A DNA stretch of 40,204 nt from Bacteroidales bacterium (GCA_016282395.1 JAEEKL010000013.1:1-40204); one strand, 5' to 3'; positions 16,067 through 24,690 are shown, counted from the first letter of the stretch. Made by a program: numbers and translations. Notes: generated by a model not told the origin, from the letters alone.

Positions 16067-16783
16067 TTAAAACGCTTTCGGGTTGTTAGGGGCGGACAGG
16101 GTGAAAGTTTCCTCACCAGTGAGTTTCAGCACATATACGCCTTTGTTGTGCGCATACTTGACAGCACCCGTGTCGTAGCTGATAGCGGCCACGGCCACGA
16201 GCAGCTTCTTGTCCGCGAACTCCTTGTAATATTTCTTGCAGTGTTCCATTTGTCCGAGAAAGTAGTCGATGTCGCGTTTGCCGCAGCGAGTCTTCACCTC
16301 CACGATGACGGCTACTGATGTGTCACACAGCGCGACATCAATCTCCATCACATCCTGTCCGTCCTCCTTGGCCTTGTGGATGCCTTCGTAAATGCGGTCG
16401 ATTTCGATGCCTTCCTTTTTGAATAGCTTGAACGCCGCCGGCTTGCACAGAGCTTCTATCAGACGCCCCCACTCGGTGGTGAACACATTTTTCATCTCCT
16501 TGATGGCTTTATTGTTTTCCCTGCTGATTCTTTCCATCCTTGCTTCTCGTTCAGCTTCACGTTCAGCTTGTTCCGCTTTCCACTTCGCATCGCGCTCCAC
16601 TTGTTCCGCTTTCCATTTCGCATCGCGCTCTGCTTGTTCGGTTTTCCACTGCGCATCGCGTTCTGCTTGTTCCTTGTAATAGCGTTCAGCGCTTTCTTGC
16701 ATGCGGCGGCCGTTCTCTCTGACCGATTCCAGCAATGCCCCGAAATCAGGGTATTGTGGTGTTGATACTGTTGAATTTTCCAT
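16067..16783 (-). CDS. PD-(D/E)XK nuclease-like protein with N-terminal repeat coiled coil
   Basis: The N-terminal third (about residues 38-85) is a charged coiled coil built from 11-residue units such as EQAERDAKWKA. The C-terminal half has the layout of a PD-(D/E)XK fold: a Glu-containing helix, then EIDVALCDTSVAVIVEVKTRC, whose D-x(n)-E-x-K matches the catalytic motif. This is the form of coiled-coil DUF3782-like proteins found in bacteria and archaea. Function is unknown; DNA cleavage or binding is inferred from the fold only. The 33-bp DNA repeats are so similar that recent duplication is likely. It has its own promoter and ends about 140 bases from tRNA-Pro. Confidence 0.75.
   Translation of the reverse strand: MENSTVSTPQYPDFGALLESVRENGRRMQESAERYYKEQAERDAQWKTEQAERDAKWKAEQVERDAKWKAEQAEREAEREARMERISRENNKAIKEMKNVFTTEWGRLIEALCKPAAFKLFKKEGIEIDRIYEGIHKAKEDGQDVMEIDVALCDTSVAVIVEVKTRCGKRDIDYFLGQMEHCKKYYKEFADKKLLVAVAAISYDTGAVKYAHNKGVYVLKLTGEETFTLSAPNNPKAF
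16568..16666. repeat. Three tandem 33-bp repeats in the PD-(D/E)XK-like gene
   Basis: Three consecutive 33-bp units begin TTGTTCCGCTTTCCA (third unit TTGTTCGGTTTTCCA) and end GCATCGCG(C/T)TC..C; partial units flank them. They encode 11-residue hendecads, so unit gain or loss keeps the frame. Confidence 0.9.
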
Positions 16784-16819
16784 CTGTATTTGTCTTTAGG
16801 TTAATAAAAATTTTACGCT

Positions 16820-16828
16820 GCAAAAATA
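16820..16828 (-). promoter_or_regulatory. -7 promoter element for the PD-(D/E)XK-like gene
   Basis: The minus strand reads TATTTTTGC, matching TAnnTTTGC, 37 bases before the start codon at 16783. Confidence 0.65.
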
Positions 16829-16919
16829 CATTTTTTTCAATTCAGTGGATAATGTTGAAAAATATTTTTTATTTCGTTTTTCTTGTTGTTAACTAATGGA
16901 GAGGGTGGCGGTTAAATCC

Positions 16920-17109
16920 TGCCCTTGCGAGTTGTCCGAAATGAAACGTACATTCGCATTTCCGTCATCCCTAATTTAACAGAAAACCCACCTCCATTCC
17001 GTTTAGCCACCACAAAGGACCGAAAACAACACGCACCTCCGACAATCACCGCACTAACGAAAAAGCGAGGCATTTACCGGCCAGACGGAACCTCCTCCCC
17101 GCAAGGGCA
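16920..17109. other. Gene-free stretch with nested long-range inverted repeats
   Basis: The 425-base gap 16784-17208 holds no convincing gene; the 74-codon ORF at 16925 has no family look. TGCCCTTGCG (16920-16929) is perfectly complementary to CGCAAGGGCA (17100-17109). Nested inside, ATTCCGTTTAGCC (16996-17008) pairs with GGCCAGACGGAAC (17079-17091), with one mismatch and two G-U pairs if read as minus-strand RNA and two mismatches on the plus strand. A structured RNA of about 190 nt or an eroded inverted element are both possible; I could not match it to 6S, tmRNA, RNase P or SRP RNA motifs. Confidence 0.4.
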
Positions 17110-17208
17110 CACCGTAACAGCCGCGAAACAAATCACAATTCACAAATAATTCGTGCTCCGTGTAACAATCCCCCGCATTATTCGTTATAAAGAAAAATTA
17201 TTTCAAAA

Positions 17209-20127
17209 ATGATGAAACAGATACTCAAATTAAGCATACTGCTACTGATGTTTGTCCCTTGGCAAAAGGTCACGGGACAAGGTGACATTATCATGGGAAC
17301 TACTTCATTTGTGGGCGACATTGATGACCAGCCGAGGTATTTTTACGATCCCGGTGGCACGGGTTATTTTGCCCAAGGTTTGCGCGATACTATTACGTTG
17401 CGTACCAATATGAGTACCACGAAATTGTATGTCTTGTTTGAAGAATTTGCCATGGGTGACGGTGATACGCTGTGGCTCTTTGATGGAGACGCTTCCCAGT
17501 GTGATAATAACCATTTAGTTGGGTACTATAATCTTGTGAACTCCCCGAGGGAGCATTTGGCATCGGGAAAAACAATGACCTTTGTGTTTCATTCCGATTC
17601 GATGAACATTCCCGGTTTGCAGGATGGTTGGAAAGCACAGGTGTATGCCTATGACACCGTTCCTTTGGAAATCAACTATGGGGAATATACTACTGTAGTT
17701 ACCAGTAATGCCATCTTCTATGATGCTGGTGGCACTGGAAATATTAATGCAAATGGTGCATCGGTTAATAATTTTACTGAATTCACCTCCCCGTTGGGCA
17801 CGCATATCAAGTGCGAGTTTACTCAGTTTTCGGTGGGCGGGGTGCTGAAGATATATGATGGCCAATACAATGATGTAGCAAACAGACGATTGATTGGACA
17901 GTTTTGCACCTCCACGTTGGATGCCACAACCAATAATATGCCCCCAATTTTCTTTTCTTCTACCGGCACGCTTGCGTTTGAGTATGTAAGTGGCGGTAAT
18001 GCTGATAACAACAGATCAGGATGGAGAGCCATCATTTCCCAACAGGCGGAGCTGTTTGAGAGTGAAGACGGAAATCCTTGCCCTTCGGTGACAAATATCC
18101 CAGGGGGGCTCTACGCTGACTCTCCAGATCCGAAAGTGATTGAGTTCGATTGCTCCAAACCGGTGGTCGTGCTTCAAGCTAATGTGATTGCTACTGGACA
18201 ATACACCAATGACTATACGGTTAAGCAGATACCGTATAATGAGGAAGAAATGCTATTTGGATATGATGCAGGGCCTAATATTGTGGATGCCAATACGGAT
18301 GATGAGTGGCTGGGAGCGGTAAATTTGCCTTTTTCTTTCAGCTTTTTCGGTAATCGATTTACTACATTATATCCAAGCTCTAACGGAATTATCTCCTTTA
18401 ATCCTCATTCCGCTGGGAGTTTTTGCGAGTGGGATACATATGTTCCACCTACAACTCCACCATATTCTACCCCACCTTATTTTTATGCTCACTCTGCTTA
18501 TGAAGTGTATGAAGATATTAATCCTAATAATAATAGCTGTAGTCAGAACGGAACAATTAACTATGGGGTGGTAGGACAATATCCATGTCGAGCTTTTTTG
18601 TTCAATTATAATAATATGGGATTGTTCAGTTGCTGTTCCCAAGGCTCCAATATGTATAACACCTATCAGATGGTATTTTATGAGGGAACCTGTATTATTG
18701 ACGTGTATATTAAACACCGTGCTTGCTGTACTTCTTGGAACGATGGTTTGGGCGTTATCGGATTGCAGAACAAAACATCCTCGCAAATATTGACTGTGCC
18801 TGGGCGTAATTTTAATTCCACATGGACTGTCAACAATGGCGAAGCATGGCGCTTTACACCTATTACCCCATTGGACGAAAATGGTGAATTGACTTGGTAT
18901 AAGGACACGGTGGATGCAAACCACATTATCAGCTACGATCCGCATGCCAGAACAAATCGCATTATCACAGTAAGTCCAACAGATACCACTATGTATATCT
19001 CTGAATATAGGTATATTAATGCAGCTCTTGATGAGATTGTCAAACTTGACACCACTATTATCAACGTGAACATCCCCAGAATCAAGCCGGTGAGCAGCAA
19101 CGGTGAGACTCCTGTGTGTCCTGGCGATTCTGTGTTCCTGACCGTGGAGATAGACACAACCTTGCAGATCAACCCGGCTCTTTACGGCGGTTATACGTGG
19201 AGTACGAGCAAGGCGGACACGTTTGCCATTGACACGGTGTTCGCACCTGTCGGCATAGATACTGCCACCTATTATGTGACGGTGACGTTCGAGAACAGCT
19301 GCACTCGGCACGACTCGGTGAAGGTGGCCATTACCCAGCTGGAGATGCCCACCATCACAGGTGTGGGAGGTGTCACGGAAAGGGACTCCATCTGTATCGG
19401 AGACTCCTATACGATGACGGTTACGCATCCAACTTCCAACATCTTCGAGTGGAACACAAATCAGACTACCCCCTCCATTACGGTGACCCCGCAGATTACG
19501 AAAGAGTATGTTGCCAAAGCCACGATGGAGGGCAACTGTATAGTCGCAGACACGTTCACCGTGGTGGTGATGCCGCTGCCCATCCCTTCGTTTGTCCCCT
19601 CCCCGACAGAAATCTTTGTGGAGAATGGGATCGGCACGGTGACATGTACGAATACTTCTAACGAGGATTACGCCCATCTTGTGTGGAATTTCGGGGATGT
19701 CAATTCCAATGTCAACGTCATCCAGAACGTTGATGATCCCACGCACGATTACACCCGTTCCGGCTATTACACCATCACAATGACTGCCACAGATTCTTTC
19801 GGCTGCGTGGATTCTGTTAAGGCACGGGTCTCTGTTTCCGTTCCATTTTTCTTCTATATCCCTAATGCCTTCACCCCGGATGGGGACGGCATAAACGAAA
19901 CATTTGCCCCGAAAGGCGAGGGTGTGGACCCCGACCACTATTCCATGCAGATTTTCGATCGTTCAGGTGTGTTGATATTCTCCACGAAAAACCCGTACGA
20001 CTATTGGGACGGTCGTGGCAAAAATGGACAGATGTGTCCCGAAGGGGTGTATGTCTATAAAATCCTGCTTTATAATCTTAACGAAGAGGACAAGGAATAC
20101 ACCGGCACGGTGACGCTGGTGAGGTAA
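17209..20127 (+). CDS. Large secreted protein with CUB-like, nidogen-like, PKD and T9SS type B (CHU_C) domains
   Basis: The 972-residue protein starts with a signal peptide (MMKQILKLSILLLMFVPWQKVTGQ). Two CUB-like modules follow: DPGGTGYFAQGLRDTITL with DGDTLWLFDGDA (about 45-145), and DAGGTGNINANG with GGVLKIYDGQ (about 170-275). Then comes a nidogen-like region (VNLPFSFSFFGNRF, SSNGIISFNP), Ig/adhesin-like beta modules, a PKD-type domain (VWNFGDVN, HDYTRSGYYTITMTATDSFGC), and the C-terminal CHU_C domain (IPNAFTPDGDGINETF, YWDGRGKNGQMCPEGVYVYKI). CHU_C is a T9SS type B signal for surface export; the 'gliding motility' label often given does not imply gliding here. It is probably an adhesive or matrix-binding surface protein. 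It ends at a strong terminator. Confidence 0.88.
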   Translation: MMKQILKLSILLLMFVPWQKVTGQGDIIMGTTSFVGDIDDQPRYFYDPGGTGYFAQGLRDTITLRTNMSTTKLYVLFEEFAMGDGDTLWLFDGDASQCDNNHLVGYYNLVNSPREHLASGKTMTFVFHSDSMNIPGLQDGWKAQVYAYDTVPLEINYGEYTTVVTSNAIFYDAGGTGNINANGASVNNFTEFTSPLGTHIKCEFTQFSVGGVLKIYDGQYNDVANRRLIGQFCTSTLDATTNNMPPIFFSSTGTLAFEYVSGGNADNNRSGWRAIISQQAELFESEDGNPCPSVTNIPGGLYADSPDPKVIEFDCSKPVVVLQANVIATGQYTNDYTVKQIPYNEEEMLFGYDAGPNIVDANTDDEWLGAVNLPFSFSFFGNRFTTLYPSSNGIISFNPHSAGSFCEWDTYVPPTTPPYSTPPYFYAHSAYEVYEDINPNNNSCSQNGTINYGVVGQYPCRAFLFNYNNMGLFSCCSQGSNMYNTYQMVFYEGTCIIDVYIKHRACCTSWNDGLGVIGLQNKTSSQILTVPGRNFNSTWTVNNGEAWRFTPITPLDENGELTWYKDTVDANHIISYDPHARTNRIITVSPTDTTMYISEYRYINAALDEIVKLDTTIINVNIPRIKPVSSNGETPVCPGDSVFLTVEIDTTLQINPALYGGYTWSTSKADTFAIDTVFAPVGIDTATYYVTVTFENSCTRHDSVKVAITQLEMPTITGVGGVTERDSICIGDSYTMTVTHPTSNIFEWNTNQTTPSITVTPQITKEYVAKATMEGNCIVADTFTVVVMPLPIPSFVPSPTEIFVENGIGTVTCTNTSNEDYAHLVWNFGDVNSNVNVIQNVDDPTHDYTRSGYYTITMTATDSFGCVDSVKARVSVSVPFFFYIPNAFTPDGDGINETFAPKGEGVDPDHYSMQIFDRSGVLIFSTKNPYDYWDGRGKNGQMCPEGVYVYKILLYNLNEEDKEYTGTVTLVR

Positions 20128-20140
20128 ATAATCTGCAAAT

Positions 20141-20175
20141 AAAAAAGAGACGCACCAACGATGCGTCTCTTTTTT
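20141..20175. terminator. Bidirectional terminator with palindrome-like core
   Basis: AAAAAAGAGACGCA/TGCGTCTCTTTTTT form a perfect 14-bp stem around CCAACGA, serving the CHU_C protein gene (plus) and the hydrolase end of the long minus-strand run. The core AGAGACG/CGTCTCT is the same as in the 28-bp palindrome family. Confidence 0.88.
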
Positions 20176-20208
20176 ATTTTGAAACGTGCCGTTGGCGCGT
20201 CTTTACGA

Positions 20209-21150
20209 TTATTGTCCCGCTTTTTTAAGGTCGCGGACGTGCAGATTCATCCATTTCGGCTCGATGCCAGCGTTGAAATAGGTTTCGTCAATTTGTATCA
20301 AGGTTTTATCCGAAAAGACCTGTTCGGAAATGAACTGGTCGATAAGGTCGAATTCGTTATAGCAAATGGCTGCCACTTGGTGTCCGAGACCGGAATAGCG
20401 GCGGATACGATAATTGTAGCTGTTCTTCTTGAACTGTTTCGCGATGGCGTCAGAACCGAAAAAGCCGAGGTTGGCAAGCTGGGTCTTCTTGTAGTTCACC
20501 AAATGATCTTCTGTGCCGTGGCAGAGCAAAGTGGGGGCGGGAGTGTGGTTCTTGTATTTGGGCATCCCGTGGGTGGAGAATATCGCTCCCGCGTATGAGA
20601 TGACCCCGGCCAAATGGAAATCGGAGGGCAAAATGCTGCTGTTCAGATAGCCGTTGCATATCGAGTAGTCGGTCTGCAGGGCGGTGACGGCCCCCGCGCT
20701 GCTGCCCAACACGAGAATGTTCTTGGGATTGATTTTGTATTCCTTCGTGTCAAGCAGGTTTTTCAGGGTGAAATCCAAAGCGGAAATCAGGTCTTCAGAG
20801 GCCATGTAGATGGCCGCCTGAAACTTTTTCACGGCGAGTAGCGCCGAATAGTTCGACTGGCCACGCATCCCCAATCGGTAGTCGATGGCAATGACCACAT
20901 AACCTTTGTCCGTATAATGCTTTTTGATCATTCCCACTTGGTTGTCATCATCGCGTTTTCCACCGATAAATCCACCGCCAAAGACATAGAACAGGCAGGC
21001 GTGCTGCTCGTTCTGCACTTGCGGGACATATACGTCCAAGTAGAGCTTTGAAGTGTCTTTTTCAGCGTAAAGATACGTTTCCTTCTTTTGCGCAAAAAGA
21101 TTGGTGACGCCGAATATCAGCAAAAATAGTGTCAGTGTTTTTTTTGTCAT
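20209..21150 (-). CDS. Secreted alpha/beta hydrolase (esterase/lipase-like)
   Basis: A signal peptide (MTKKTLTLFLLIFGVTNLFA) precedes an alpha/beta-hydrolase domain. The oxyanion-hole segment reads FYVFGGGFIGGKRDD, the nucleophile elbow LGSSAGA gives Ser151, and Asp215 (CHGTEDHLV) and His257 (SGLGHQVA) complete a likely triad. These features suit carboxylesterases acting on acetylated or feruloylated sugars or small esters, in the periplasm or outside. The substrate is unknown. It is the last gene of the long minus-strand run, 36 bases after the O-antigen ligase-like gene, and the gap contains low-complexity repeats. Confidence 0.88.
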   Translation of the reverse strand: MTKKTLTLFLLIFGVTNLFAQKKETYLYAEKDTSKLYLDVYVPQVQNEQHACLFYVFGGGFIGGKRDDDNQVGMIKKHYTDKGYVVIAIDYRLGMRGQSNYSALLAVKKFQAAIYMASEDLISALDFTLKNLLDTKEYKINPKNILVLGSSAGAVTALQTDYSICNGYLNSSILPSDFHLAGVISYAGAIFSTHGMPKYKNHTPAPTLLCHGTEDHLVNYKKTQLANLGFFGSDAIAKQFKKNSYNYRIRRYSGLGHQVAAICYNEFDLIDQFISEQVFSDKTLIQIDETYFNAGIEPKWMNLHVRDLKKAGQ

Positions 21151-21186
21151 TGGTGAATTGTGATTGGTGAATTGTAAATTTGCACA

Positions 21187-22476
21187 TTATTCATTGTACA
21201 TTGTACATTGTTCATTGTACATTGTTAAGGATTTGCATCTCAGTATCAGTAGTGGAATCATGATGGCGAAGAAATCCACGCCTGCCCGTCGGTCGAACAT
21301 ACATTCCACAAGACAGTTCAGAAACATCAGCAGGAAGATGGTGAGCAGGAAGATGTCCCGGTGTTTGATGGCCAGTCCTAATGGGGTATAGAAGTATAGC
21401 AGTACGAGGACGAGGCCGGGGATGCCGTTGGTGAGGAGGGCGGAGAGGAATTGGTTGTGCGCGTTGTACGGGTGGTGATATCCAATCCAGTGGCCGTTTT
21501 CGTGATATTTGTTCATGATCACTTCGTCCCCATCGCCGGTACCTACACCCCAGGGAAGGTTCTCCACAGCACTGTCCCATGCCGCTTGCCAGATAATCAG
21601 CCGCCCGTCCGTTTGTTTGTCATTGTCGCGCTCATGCTCGAGCGACAGGTAGTATTCGGTGAACCGGTTGGTGGGTGCGAGGAGAATTAAAATAGTGAAA
21701 AAACTGAAAATCAAGAGAATAATCCCTGCGAAGCATTTCCAGCGCGACGGTTTCCGATAGATGGCATAGCCGCTCCATATCAGATGCATAAGCAGGAAGA
21801 TGAGGATGCCTGAACGGGAATATAGGCAGAAAATGTTGATTGTCAGAAAAATGGCAACAGTATAGAGCAGAATCCTCCTTTTCTTGGGAATGTTCCGGTT
21901 GTTTTCGGTAATATAGTGGAAGATGAGGAAATAAGCAAAAGTTGCATATAGAGAAACGTATGCGTGATGCCAGCCAAAGCAGAATATGTTGTTGAACATG
22001 CTGTCGATCAACCCTGTTTCGATGGTGTTGTAAATTCCTCGGATGAAAAAGAAAGCGAGCAGGATGATTTCACCCGTCGAGAAGAGGATGAACAGTGTGC
22101 TGATGTGCCGTCTTGACCATAGTTTCGCTGAGGTGGTGAGGAAGATTAGTGGGGCGAAGAGAAACCAGATGTTGCCCTCGAACACGCTCCATGCGATGGA
22201 TTTGTTGGTGGAGTTAGGAAGGCCCAAAATGGGAATCAGAAAGATGCCGAGCATAAAAAATCCGTATGGGATGCCGTCATTCTGTTTGAAGTTTTCCCAT
22301 TTCTCATGCCAGTTCCATTGGCACACCCACAATGCCAGCAAAGCGACCGCGATAGGCCACATGAAAAAGACGGTGAAAGGGAGCAACAGCATCATGGGCA
22401 TCATCAGCGTATAACTGATGTTGAAATAGCGGTCGGGCGTGCGCAGTGATTGCCAATATGCGTACAGTTTATTCAT
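21187..22476 (-). CDS. O-antigen ligase/polymerase (Wzy/WaaL) family membrane protein
   Basis: This 429-residue protein has about ten hydrophobic segments and the periplasmic Wzy_C-type loop: [29 protein letters not shown] followed by [21 protein letters not shown]. Proteins of this family polymerise or ligate surface glycans at the periplasmic face of the inner membrane. Ligase and polymerase cannot be told apart from sequence. The ATG overlaps the trmD stop region by 8 bases, so translation is probably coupled. The last residues ([12 protein letters not shown]) are encoded by a tandem repeat and look like an accidental extension. Confidence 0.87.
   Translation of the reverse strand: MNKLYAYWQSLRTPDRYFNISYTLMMPMMLLLPFTVFFMWPIAVALLALWVCQWNWHEKWENFKQNDGIPYGFFMLGIFLIPILGLPNSTNKSIAWSVFEGNIWFLFAPLIFLTTSAKLWSRRHISTLFILFSTGEIILLAFFFIRGIYNTIETGLIDSMFNNIFCFGWHHAYVSLYATFAYFLIFHYITENNRNIPKKRRILLYTVAIFLTINIFCLYSRSGILIFLLMHLIWSGYAIYRKPSRWKCFAGIILLIFSFFTILILLAPTNRFTEYYLSLEHERDNDKQTDGRLIIWQAAWDSAVENLPWGVGTGDGDEVIMNKYHENGHWIGYHHPYNAHNQFLSALLTNGIPGLVLVLLYFYTPLGLAIKHRDIFLLTIFLLMFLNCLVECMFDRRAGVDFFAIMIPLLILRCKSLTMYNEQCTMYNE
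21190..21226. repeat. Short tandem repeat forming the C-terminus of the O-antigen ligase-like gene
   Basis: A unit of about 21 bp (TTCATTGTACATTGTACATTG) is followed by most of a second one. Read on the minus strand it encodes the last residues [12 protein letters not shown]. Related ATTG-rich tracts continue downstream to about 21150. Confidence 0.8.
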
Positions 22477-23149
22477 GATTCAACAGATCAGGGCGTCGTT
22501 CTTGGGTTCTTTCCAATTGCTGGTTCATGCGCCATTCCTCAATCAGTTTGTGGTTGCCGGATAGGAGCACATCCGGCACGCGGTGGCCCCGGAAGTCGGT
22601 GGGGCGCGTATAGACTGGGGCGGAGAGCAGGTTGTCCTGGAAGGAGTCGGAGAGGGCGGAGGCTCCGTCGCTGATGACACCGGGGATCACGCGCGCAATG
22701 GCGTCGGTAATGACCATGGCCGCCAGTTCTCCGCCGGAGAGCACGTAGTCGCCGATACTAAGGTCTTCGGTGATGTACAGTTCCCGCACACGCTCGTCAA
22801 CGCCCTTGTAATGTCCGCACAACAGAATGATGTTGTGGAGCAGCGACATCTCGTTGGCTTTCTGCTGGTTGAAAGTGGTGCCGTCGGGAGCCATCAGGAA
22901 GATGCCGTCATATTCCCGTTCGCTCTGCAACTGTTCGATGCAGCGGGCGATAGGCTCAACCATCATCACCATGCCCGCGCCTCCTCCAAAGGGATAATCA
23001 TCGGCGCGGCGATGCTTGTCGAAAGTGTAATCCCGAATGTCGTGGGTGTAAAGCTCAATGTATTGGTTTTGGACAGCCCGCTTCAAAATCGAGCTTCCAA
23101 ATACACTGGGGAACATTTCGGGGAAAAGGGTCAGTATGTCTATTCTCAT
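22469..23149 (-). CDS. trmD: tRNA (guanine-N1)-methyltransferase TrmD
   Basis: TrmD methylates G37 next to the anticodon of certain tRNAs using SAM. The ORF track begins at 23164, but the family N-terminus [13 protein letters not shown] starts at 23149, one base after the preceding stop, so I use that start. Signatures of the trefoil-knot SPOUT fold are [26 protein letters not shown] and [16 protein letters not shown], then the C-terminal [19 protein letters not shown]. At 226 residues it is full length. It is not in the usual rpsP-rimM-trmD-rplS context of other phyla. Confidence 0.97.
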   Translation of the reverse strand: MRIDILTLFPEMFPSVFGSSILKRAVQNQYIELYTHDIRDYTFDKHRRADDYPFGGGAGMVMMVEPIARCIEQLQSEREYDGIFLMAPDGTTFNQQKANEMSLLHNIILLCGHYKGVDERVRELYITEDLSIGDYVLSGGELAAMVITDAIARVIPGVISDGASALSDSFQDNLLSAPVYTRPTDFRGHRVPDVLLSGNHKLIEEWRMNQQLERTQERRPDLLNHE

Positions 23150-23150
23150 T

Positions 23151-23801
23151 TTATAGTTTTTCAATCATCATGATGCCGTCGCGAAAGGGCAGCAGCAGGT
23201 TGCGCACGCGCCCGTCTTGCTGTACCTTGTCGTTGAAAGCTAGTATGGCTTGGGTGTCTTTGTCATTGTGTTGAATTTCATGTATCACCTTGCTGTTCCA
23301 CAAAGTGTTGTCAATCAGTAGGAAACCATTTTTGCGAACTTGTGGAAACACCATTTCGTAATAATCCTGATAGTCGGTTTTCTCCGCGTCAATGAAGACC
23401 AAATCCCATTGTTCGTTCAGCGAGGGGACAATGGTCTTGGCATCTCCGATGTGAAGGGTGATTTTGTGGTTATAAGGACTTTCAGAGAAGTAGGTGCGTA
23501 TGCGATCCTCGTATTCCTCGTTGATTTCGATGGTATGCAGAATTCCGTCGGAAGTCAGCCCCGTGGCCAGACACAAAGCCGAATAGCCGGTAAAAGTGCC
23601 GATTTCCAGAATCCGTCTTGGACGTATCATGTTGGAAATTATCGACAGGAATTGTCCCTGAAGTTGTCCGGATGCCATTCTCGGGTTGATGGTTTGCAGA
23701 TGGGTTTGTCGGTTCAGCCGATAGAGCAGTTCCGTCTCCTCGGTGGTATGGGCCTCGCAGTAGGCCTCGATTTCAGGGGAAATGAGCTCAAAAGTGGACA
23801 T
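23151..23801 (-). CDS. SAM-dependent O-methyltransferase (class I, CCoAOMT-like)
   Basis: At 216 residues this is a class I methyltransferase of the caffeoyl-CoA/catechol O-methyltransferase type. SAM motif I is [19 protein letters not shown], the acidic ribose-binding segment is [14 protein letters not shown], and [17 protein letters not shown] followed by FLLIDNTLW carries the likely metal-binding and catalytic acidic residues. Bacterial relatives also act on tRNA or small molecules, so the substrate is undetermined. Its ATG abuts the xseB stop, and trmD starts one base after its stop. Confidence 0.9.
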   Translation of the reverse strand: MSTFELISPEIEAYCEAHTTEETELLYRLNRQTHLQTINPRMASGQLQGQFLSIISNMIRPRRILEIGTFTGYSALCLATGLTSDGILHTIEINEEYEDRIRTYFSESPYNHKITLHIGDAKTIVPSLNEQWDLVFIDAEKTDYQDYYEMVFPQVRKNGFLLIDNTLWNSKVIHEIQHNDKDTQAILAFNDKVQQDGRVRNLLLPFRDGIMMIEKL

Positions 23802-23996
23802 TCAGGACAGTTCGGAAATGGTTTTGTTGATTTCTTCCTCTGTTTTGGTCAGTTTGTCTTTGCAGATTTTCATCAGCACGGTGGCGCGTTTCATCTTCTC
23901 GGCCAGCTCGTCCACGCTGATGCTGTCATTCTCCAGCTGATCGACAATCTCTTTCAATTCTTCAAAAGCGGCGGTGTAGGTTGGTTCGTTGCTCAT
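23802..23996 (-). CDS. xseB: Exodeoxyribonuclease VII small subunit
   Basis: The 64-residue protein YTAAFEELKEIVDQLENDSISVDELAEKMKRA followed by CKDKLTKTEEEI fits the whole XseB family, a helical hairpin that assembles with XseA into the single-strand-specific ExoVII. Its stop directly abuts the O-methyltransferase start. The large subunit gene xseA, which commonly precedes xseB, is not present; upstream lie a palindromic repeat and an outer-membrane protein gene. Confidence 0.93.
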   Translation of the reverse strand: MSNEPTYTAAFEELKEIVDQLENDSISVDELAEKMKRATVLMKICKDKLTKTEEEINKTISELS

Positions 23997-24012
23997 AGGG
24001 GTTGTTTTTTTT

Positions 24013-24040
24013 GTAGAGACGCAAAATTTTGCGTCTCTAC
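24013..24040. repeat. 28-bp perfect palindrome
   Basis: GTAGAGACGCAAAA/TTTTGCGTCTCTAC is a perfect 14-bp inverted repeat with a different centre from the TTTCA/TGAAA copies. It sits in the 58-base gap between the outer-membrane protein and xseB in the long minus-strand run. Confidence 0.92.
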
Positions 24041-24054
24041 AGGGTGTCTATACG

Positions 24055-24675
24055 TTAATATTGTAATCCTAACCGTACTCCTGCAAAGTGATAGAACACG
24101 TTTTTTGATTTGTTGGTGGAATAAGCGGAGAAGTCCGGTTCGTCGGGTTGCAGGATGGTATAGCGGATGTCGGTGTATTGGGTTTTGTAGCATGCGGCAA
24201 GAACAAGGGAGAGTTTCTCGTTGAGATTGATGCGCATTCCGATACCGGCCTCTCCCATAGGTCCGGTTTTAGTGCCGTGAACCACCCGGTCCATTTTTTC
24301 CGGCACGGAAGAGACATACCATTTGAAGCTGTAGCCCAAGTTGGTGTAGAATAAAGGCACGAATTTGGTCTTGGTGAAATTTACGGTGATATTCAGATAG
24401 ATGGGGATGAAGGCCGTGTGCTTCCAAAAGTCAAAACCTGCGCCCAAACCCAATTGGAAATGCGGATTGAATTGGTATCCCAACAGTTGGTTGACGGAAA
24501 TGTCAAAGTTCTTGTTCTGGACAGTCTGCTGCTCCAGAATAATTTGTCCAAGTCCTGTCGCATAGCCCACGGAGGTCATGTAAATGAATTTTCTTTCGGG
24601 AGTGGGGCGGCGGTGCTGGGCATACATGGTGATGCAGAGGACCATTGCGGTGAGAAAAATGAGTGTTTTTTTCAT
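24055..24675 (-). CDS. Predicted outer-membrane beta-barrel protein
   Basis: A signal peptide (MKKTLIFLTAMVLCITMYAQ) is followed by about 185 residues of alternating polar/hydrophobic strands, for example FQLGLGAGFDFWK, FIPIYLNITVNF, GEAGIGMRINL and LSLVLAACYKTQY, ending in the aromatic VRLGLQY typical of a barrel C-terminus. It resembles small eight-stranded barrels of Bacteroidota. It begins 15 bases after recN and has no known role. Confidence 0.78.
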   Translation of the reverse strand: MKKTLIFLTAMVLCITMYAQHRRPTPERKFIYMTSVGYATGLGQIILEQQTVQNKNFDISVNQLLGYQFNPHFQLGLGAGFDFWKHTAFIPIYLNITVNFTKTKFVPLFYTNLGYSFKWYVSSVPEKMDRVVHGTKTGPMGEAGIGMRINLNEKLSLVLAACYKTQYTDIRYTILQPDEPDFSAYSTNKSKNVFYHFAGVRLGLQY

Positions 24676-24690
24676 GATATGGTTTTTTGG

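Noticed and set aside
16925-17149. 74-codon ORF in the gene-free gap
   Set aside because: No ribosome-binding site, no signal peptide or family look, and a Pro/Thr/Lys-rich composition that follows from a C/A-rich strand.
18367-19938. 523-codon antisense ORF across the CHU_C protein gene
   Set aside because: It is a shadow of the plus-strand gene; its translation is His/Arg/Ile-rich with no domain, while the sense frame has clear CUB-like, PKD and CHU_C motifs.
20176-20208. Second, decayed palindrome copy after the terminator
   Set aside because: GAAACGTGCC...GCGCGTCTTTAC has only loose similarity and no convincing pairing.
24013-24040. Palindrome as a Rho-independent terminator
   Set aside because: The stem is not followed by a T-run on the minus strand in the direction of transcription toward xseB, and the tight gene run continues.
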